Position numbers and translations under genes: made by a program | Notes under the pieces: model-generated | Told to the model about the DNA's origin: nothing | Databases searched by the model: none | The model's input: only the letters and a program-made list of their open reading frames with translations | Source: Selaginella moellendorffii | Taxonomy: Eukaryota > Streptophyta > Lycopodiopsida > Selaginellales > Selaginellaceae | Direction of reading: 5' to 3' | Length of the DNA stretch: 64,000 bases | Assembly (NCBI RefSeq): GCF_000143415.4 | Contig: NW_003314282.1 | Location: 1,852,697 to 1,916,696 of the forward strand | In this document: positions 59,845 to 64,000 of the stretch, piece by piece | How positions within the stretch are numbered: the stretch's first letter is position 1 | How the letters are laid out: every line of letters begins with the position of its first letter

Positions 59845-59868
59845 TCCCACTTTAACGAAATAGAGCTT
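59845..59868 (-). repeat. Right terminal inverted repeat
   Basis: TCCCACTTTAACGAAATAGA followed by GCTT, the exact complement of 46185-46208. The duplicated AGTT follows at 59869-59872. Confidence 0.92.
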
Positions 59869-61135
59869 AGTTCCTCCGCATTGCCAAGTCCTCTCGCCTA
59901 GCAAGTTTGTGATCATGCATGGAGTTCTCTATGCTCGGCCCCATGGGCCACCCCTTTTGAAGTTAGCACCTTTGACTAGGGGATTTGTTCCCCTGACTTG
60001 CCAATCTCACTTAGCAAGTCATCCGGCCACCGTAATATGGTTTATGCATAAGCGTGAAAGTCCTTAACCATCGACTTTCATTCAAAACCTTCTCTTTGAA
60101 CACTTGGGAACTACTTCCCCAACCTTGATAGCCTCGCCTCATAGCCAGCTTCAAGACCACACTTCTGCTGCGCCACTCTGATTTCATGCGCTCTAGGAAC
60201 CATTTACATTTAGCTTTCTAGGTACTTATCTACTTAGAATTGTCTTTGGGAACCTTCAAAGAACTCTGTTCCTTAGCTTGCTAAGGCTTCTCTTTTGTAA
60301 GCTCCCTACTCACCATATGGTCTAACATGGATAATTCCACATTTTAGACTCTCCATGGCATCGCAGTTGCTAATAAAAACATCCTTAAGCACCCTCTTGA
60401 TTCTCCACTCTCAACTTGCATAACTACTGTTGGTTATGCCCTTTGATTTCTATAATTCAGTTCCATTTTAATACTACTTGCCTTTTGGCATTATATGTTT
60501 CCTTTGGTTATTCTCCTTCAGACTAGGAGGATAGTTTTGCACCTTCTACCATGCCTTAGCAAGTATTCATAAGAATGAGCCTACTCAATAGCTTAGGGAG
60601 TGGTTCCTCAATCTGGGCATGCTCACCTTATAATCCCACACACTGGGATTAACATTGCTACTTATGGGCCTCTATATGCCCATCACTAGCCTTGCCAAAA
60701 TCCCATTTTTGGCTTTGTCCAAATCAGGTAGACAGATTTCTCCCGTCTCCACAACCTTGGACGTTTGGATAGCACCTCCTATCCATCATTCGCTAGAGAC
60801 TTATTCCCTTGGGCCTTATCTAATGCTCTCGCGACACCAAACACCACTTCTTGATGTTTTAGAGTGTTTGGGTGTCCCAATGATGGCCTTCTTTAGCAAT
60901 GAGCATTCCCTTTATGACATTGACTTACAATATCGCAACATAAGTAGTTTCTCCCTCATAAGGGTATATTTAACTTCCTTATCCCTATAAGAAGTCTTAG
61001 GTAGTTACCTTCTACCAATTTAACCAATTATTTTGCACCTTTTGCTTAGTTGCCTTATAGTTGTCAAGTCCTACAACTCATTGCTGGTGCTTCCACATCT
61101 CTATCATTATTTGGGTCACTACACTCTAACCGCAT
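59869..61135. repeat. Direct repeat R2, right part
   Basis: Continues R2 after the transposon and matches R1 positions 36854-38120. The homology stops at CTCTAACCGCAT, the same place where R1 gives way to the reverse transcriptase region. No gene is supported. Confidence 0.85.
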
Positions 61136-62298
61136 GTCTTTCAACTTAGGCTATGCCATTCCTATTTCCATTGGGATTCTTTTGGAAGGGGTTCTCATGA
61201 ACCCACCAACTTGACCTCAAGGCAGCACGCCTTGGCACATTCGGTGTTTCCACACCATTAGCTCCACGAACCTACCTCTAAAACATTTATTAATTGTGTC
61301 TAGGTCTTTGCCAAAGACCAATATAGTTGTTTCTTATGCCAACATCAGTTAGCATTGCACCATAGTGTTCACACACAACTTTATTCCAAAGTTGCTTTAT
61401 TTTGGGGAGCACCTTTCCCACGACTTTAGTATGGCACATTCTGCCCTCGATGAGATACCCTCGGTTCTCATACTTGGATCCTATGATCCCCCCCATCCTT
61501 CGTGGGGTACAATACACCTTAGTCCAAATGCTTCCATCAATCGTTTAGGATTATTCCTTGACTCTATTAGAGTCATCTAGCTTTTGGACTTTGTCATCCG
61601 ACGACCCATGAGGTCCTACCTTTGAGGTGCTAGCTCACTGGAATACAACTTCTTGTATTCAGGTCCTACTCACAAGGACCATCTTTACAAGTGTTACTCC
61701 GACACTTGATTTGTTCTCTTGGGGCAACCTTTTGCCCCTTAGGACCACTTGTCCATGTGATGAGAATACCAACTCATCCTCTGAGTACACCCCCAACTCC
61801 TTGGGTTGTTCCAGCATTTATTAAAAGTAGCCCCGATTACCATTTCAAGGACTTGTGTCCTCTTTTGTATTTGACCTCCCATGGTCATCAATTCTGGTCT
61901 CAAATTTATGAGCACTAGCCTCAATTAAATGAGGGTAATCTTGTGACTCCTTTATTGTTTTGGAGTCTACATCTTCCCCGTAATCCCAACTATAGTTGTT
62001 TACCACAACTACATTAAGTAGTTTACTGAGTCAAACGCTCATCTGGATCACATCCTCAACTCAATGAGGAAAACCTTACACTGTTCCCAAGATCCCGAAG
62101 TCATTCCATTATTGGCCCTTTTTCTATCCACCACCTCACCTACAAGTTCACACCTGAATTGTAGTGGAGAGCCATGTCTTCCCAACTTGCTACTCCTCAA
62201 GGATAGGTCCACTCCTAGGACTTTCCAATGCTAACACTAGTGGTGATATACTTAAGCACCAATAAAAGTCGGACTAAGGAACAGCTCCGATACTAAAT
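61136..62298. other. Repeat-derived sequence between R2 and U3, no gene
   Basis: Similar in style and composition to R1/R2 and to 33471-33937, probably more of the same repeat family, with no second copy in this window. Open frames are short and without family resemblance. Confidence 0.45.
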
Positions 62299-62445
62299 TG
62301 TAAATGACTAAATTTTTCATTCTACTTTAGTCACTTAACCACACCTCCGACCACTTAGAAGAGTCTCACGCACAACCTCCGTAAGCCCTATTCTGGACTT
62401 AAGGACTTGCTAGCCCCAAGAATGGCATCCATGCCACTCAACCAT

Positions 62446-62640
62446 TGTAGCGCACCTTATCTCTCTCCCCTTAAGCCAACTGGAAAAGGGGCAATTGCTT
62501 GACGAGAGAGCCCTTAGTGGCTATTTTATCCCCATTTAGAGAGCCCTTAGTGGCTATTTTATCCTCATTTATCCCCCAAGGTTCCAAGGATCCACGGTAA
62601 CAGTATATCCAAATCTCATCCCATGATCACATGCGCTACA
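62446..62640 (-). repeat. TRIM LTR (3' LTR in element orientation)
   Basis: 195 bp. It differs from the other LTR by only a few bases (for example CGGTAACAG against CGGTGACAG), so the insertion looks fairly recent. It contains an internal duplication of AGAGAGCCCTTAGTGGCTAT. Confidence 0.9.
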
Positions 62641-62739
62641 CTCACCCCCCCTTCAGAGATGTCAATGTCCTCATTGACTATTGACTAGCAACCCCTACTG
62701 AGCCAAGGGGAACCAGCACCTCCATTTCCGCACTTAATC

Positions 62740-63253
62740 TACCAATCCTTCCATTGTGTAGATTAGCTATTCTATGTGAGGCAACTAGTCATCCACCCGT
62801 ACCGCAGTCCCACGGTGGATACCTTCGTCCGTGGATACTCCACACAAGAGGAAGGACGTACGCATGGATGCCCAATACGTACGATTTCAAATTTAGGGGT
62901 AGGAATATACCTTGCTCAAGGGTATATTATACTTTTAAGTAGCCACTAATCAATGGGAATCGAACCCGTGCCATTTGCTCTGATACCAACTGTAGCTACC
63001 AATCCTTCCATTGTGTAGATTAGCTATTCTATGTGAGGCAACTAGTCATCCACCCGTACCGCAGTCCCACGGTGGATACCTTCGTCCGTGGATACTCCAC
63101 ACAAGAGGAAGGACGTACGCATGGATGCCCAATACGTACGATTTCAAATTTAGGGGTAGGAATATACCTTGCTCAAGGGTATATTATACTTTTAAGTAGC
63201 CACTAATCAATGGGAATCGAACCCGTGCCATTTGCTCTGATACCAACTGTAGC
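62740..63253. repeat. 257-bp tandem duplication inside the TRIM
   Basis: 62740-62996 and 62997-63253 appear identical. The unit starts at TACCAATCC and includes the primer-binding site and the first bases of the LTR, so a second, internal primer-binding site exists at about 62977-62988. The two identical 62-codon open frames within are not genes. Confidence 0.9.
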
Positions 63254-63442
63254 GCACCTTATCTCTCTCCCCTTAAGCCAACTGGAAAAGGGGCAATTGC
63301 TTGACGAGAGAGCCCTTAGTGGCTATTTTATCCCCATTTAGAGAGCCCTTAGTGGCTATTTTATCCCCATTTATCCCCCAAGGTTCCAAGGATCCACGGT
63401 GACAGTATATCCAAATCTCATCCCATGATCACATGCGCTACA
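63248..63442 (-). repeat. TRIM LTR (5' LTR in element orientation)
   Basis: 195 bp, next to the primer-binding site and followed by the ACCAT duplication at 63443-63447. Confidence 0.9.
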
Positions 63443-64000
63443 ACCATTGCATTTGGTCCAAGTGCTCCACGTGTCTGATCCCATGACCGACAACCCAAGG
63501 TACCATTGACATATCACCTTGTTACACTAAGGCCATACCCCTTCACCTTGGTCACACCAATGGTCTAACGCCACCTGCATCACAGTCCTATCTCTCAAGG
63601 ACTAGGCCAACCGTCCATGAGTGATCTTCCCAGATCCACTCCTTAGCATCTTTAGGATGCCCACAGACATGGGGATTAACCTTCCCCAATACCCCTTTTC
63701 CAGTCCCCACCAAGTCCCTTTCTTTTGGTGGCTGTGTTCGCCAACACTGCCACTGGATCAAGGCCCACAAGCCCACCCACTAATTCCCACGGTCCTCTAG
63801 GACTTCTTCCTCACACGACTGTATCTTTGGTCTCTACACTAGAGGACGACTCCTCTTCCTTTTCACAGTCTGGGACTTTAGGGCAACATTTCAGAACACC
63901 ATAGCCTTACGCGAGCCTCGTGGGTACTCTCCCTGCCTTCTGCCTTTAGGTGCTCTAGCTTTGGGCTTAGAGCGAAGTTTCGTTGAGCCACGCCAGGTAT

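Larger units (their letters stand above)
46185..59868. mobile_element. 13.7-kb DNA transposon with TIRs and accessory genes
   Basis: The element spans 13,684 bp between perfect 24-bp inverted termini, flanked by a 4-bp AGTT duplication. It splits R2; R1 shows the site empty. Genes point outward from a 3-kb centre: a long accessory gene on the - strand (46603-51915), a DDE transposase on the + strand (55172-58312) and a small ORF (58951-59208). More than 20 imperfect 22-bp palindromes are spread over the whole element and mark its extent. A 4-bp duplication is unusual for plant DNA transposons (hAT 8, MULE 9, CACTA 3, Harbinger 3, mariner 2), so no superfamily is assigned. Amber codons and one frameshift in the genes suggest that this copy no longer makes its own proteins. 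Confidence 0.88.
62446..63442 (-). mobile_element. TRIM retrotransposon (997 bp)
   Basis: Two 195-bp LTRs (62446-62640, 63248-63442) with TGTAGCGC...GCGCTACA ends bracket 607 bp with no protein gene. On the - strand the LTR ending at 63248 is followed after 2 nt by TGGTATCAGAGC (63245-63234), the plant initiator-tRNA-Met primer-binding site. At the other end the purine tract GAAGGGGGGGTGAG adjoins the LTR at 62640. ACCAT is duplicated at 62441-62445 and 63443-63447, and removing one copy with the element restores the U-unit sequence CTCAACCATTGCATTTGG. These are the hallmarks of a terminal-repeat retrotransposon in miniature, which moves with proteins from other elements. Confidence 0.92.
62299..64000 (+). 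repeat. LTR-like unit U3, interrupted by a TRIM and cut by the window end
   Basis: Begins TGTAAATGACTAAATTTT, a variant of the U0 start. It follows the reverse complement of U1 in order: CCACTTAGAAGAGTCTCACG, ATTCTGGACTT, AAGAATGGCATCC, CCACTCAACC, then after the TRIM TGCATTTGGTCCAAGTG, CTCCACGTGTCTG, CATGACCGACA, GTTCGCCAACACTGCC and CTAGAGGACGAC. It continues past the window. Confidence 0.65.

Noticed and set aside
62754-63199. Two identical 62-codon open frames
   Set aside because: They are copies of non-coding TRIM interior created by the 257-bp tandem duplication.

Overview
The window is nuclear DNA of a land plant, most likely a lycophyte such as Selaginella moellendorffii. This is inferred from tightly packed intron-rich genes with mostly 45-65 nt introns, plant gene families (ABI3/VP1, IRX10-type GT47, LHT-type transporter, FyPP/PP6), a PPR relic, TRIM and Penelope-like retroelements and plant telomere repeats. 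All gene models were built by hand from splice signals, reading phase and family knowledge; no search was run.

Layout. 1-2.9 kb is AT-rich and gene-poor. 2.9-25.5 kb is a gene island: a frameshifted acyl-protein thioesterase relic, an EF-hand exon relic, eIF2-alpha (-) head to head with Miro GTPase (+), an ABI3/VP1 B3 transcription factor (-), GET3 ATPase (-) head to head with a DHHC palmitoyltransferase (+), an LHT-like amino-acid transporter (+), a PP6-type phosphatase (+) and a GT47 exostosin-family glycosyltransferase (-). For every intact gene the exon phases close exactly and the protein length fits the family. 25.5-32.4 kb is AT-rich, with a PPR relic, a duplicated 200-bp segment and a signal-peptide bulb-lectin-like gene broken at a homopolymer.

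32.4-64 kb is a nested transposon landscape. Four copies of an LTR-like unit (U0-U3, two in each orientation) carry GA-rich minisatellites. Two 4.2-kb direct repeats (R1, R2) bracket 5 kb that holds a decayed Penelope-like reverse transcriptase. R2 is split at 46185-59868 by a 13.7-kb DNA transposon with perfect 24-bp terminal inverted repeats and an AGTT target duplication; R1 supplies the empty site. A 997-bp TRIM retrotransposon with 195-bp LTRs and an ACCAT duplication sits in U3.

The 13.7-kb transposon is the most unusual object. On the - strand it has a ten-exon gene for a protein of about 1,620 residues that joins a ParB-like domain, a basic/acidic linker and an FCP1-type HAD phosphatase domain. 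On the + strand it has a DDE transposase of the DUF7869 kind, plus a small acidic ORF. More than 20 copies of a 22-bp imperfect palindrome (core GGCRTGWGGCCWCAYGCC) are scattered through it, four of them filling most of a short intron. All three stop codons that interrupt its reading frames are TAG, one C-to-T change from CAG, which fits decay of methylated CHG sites.
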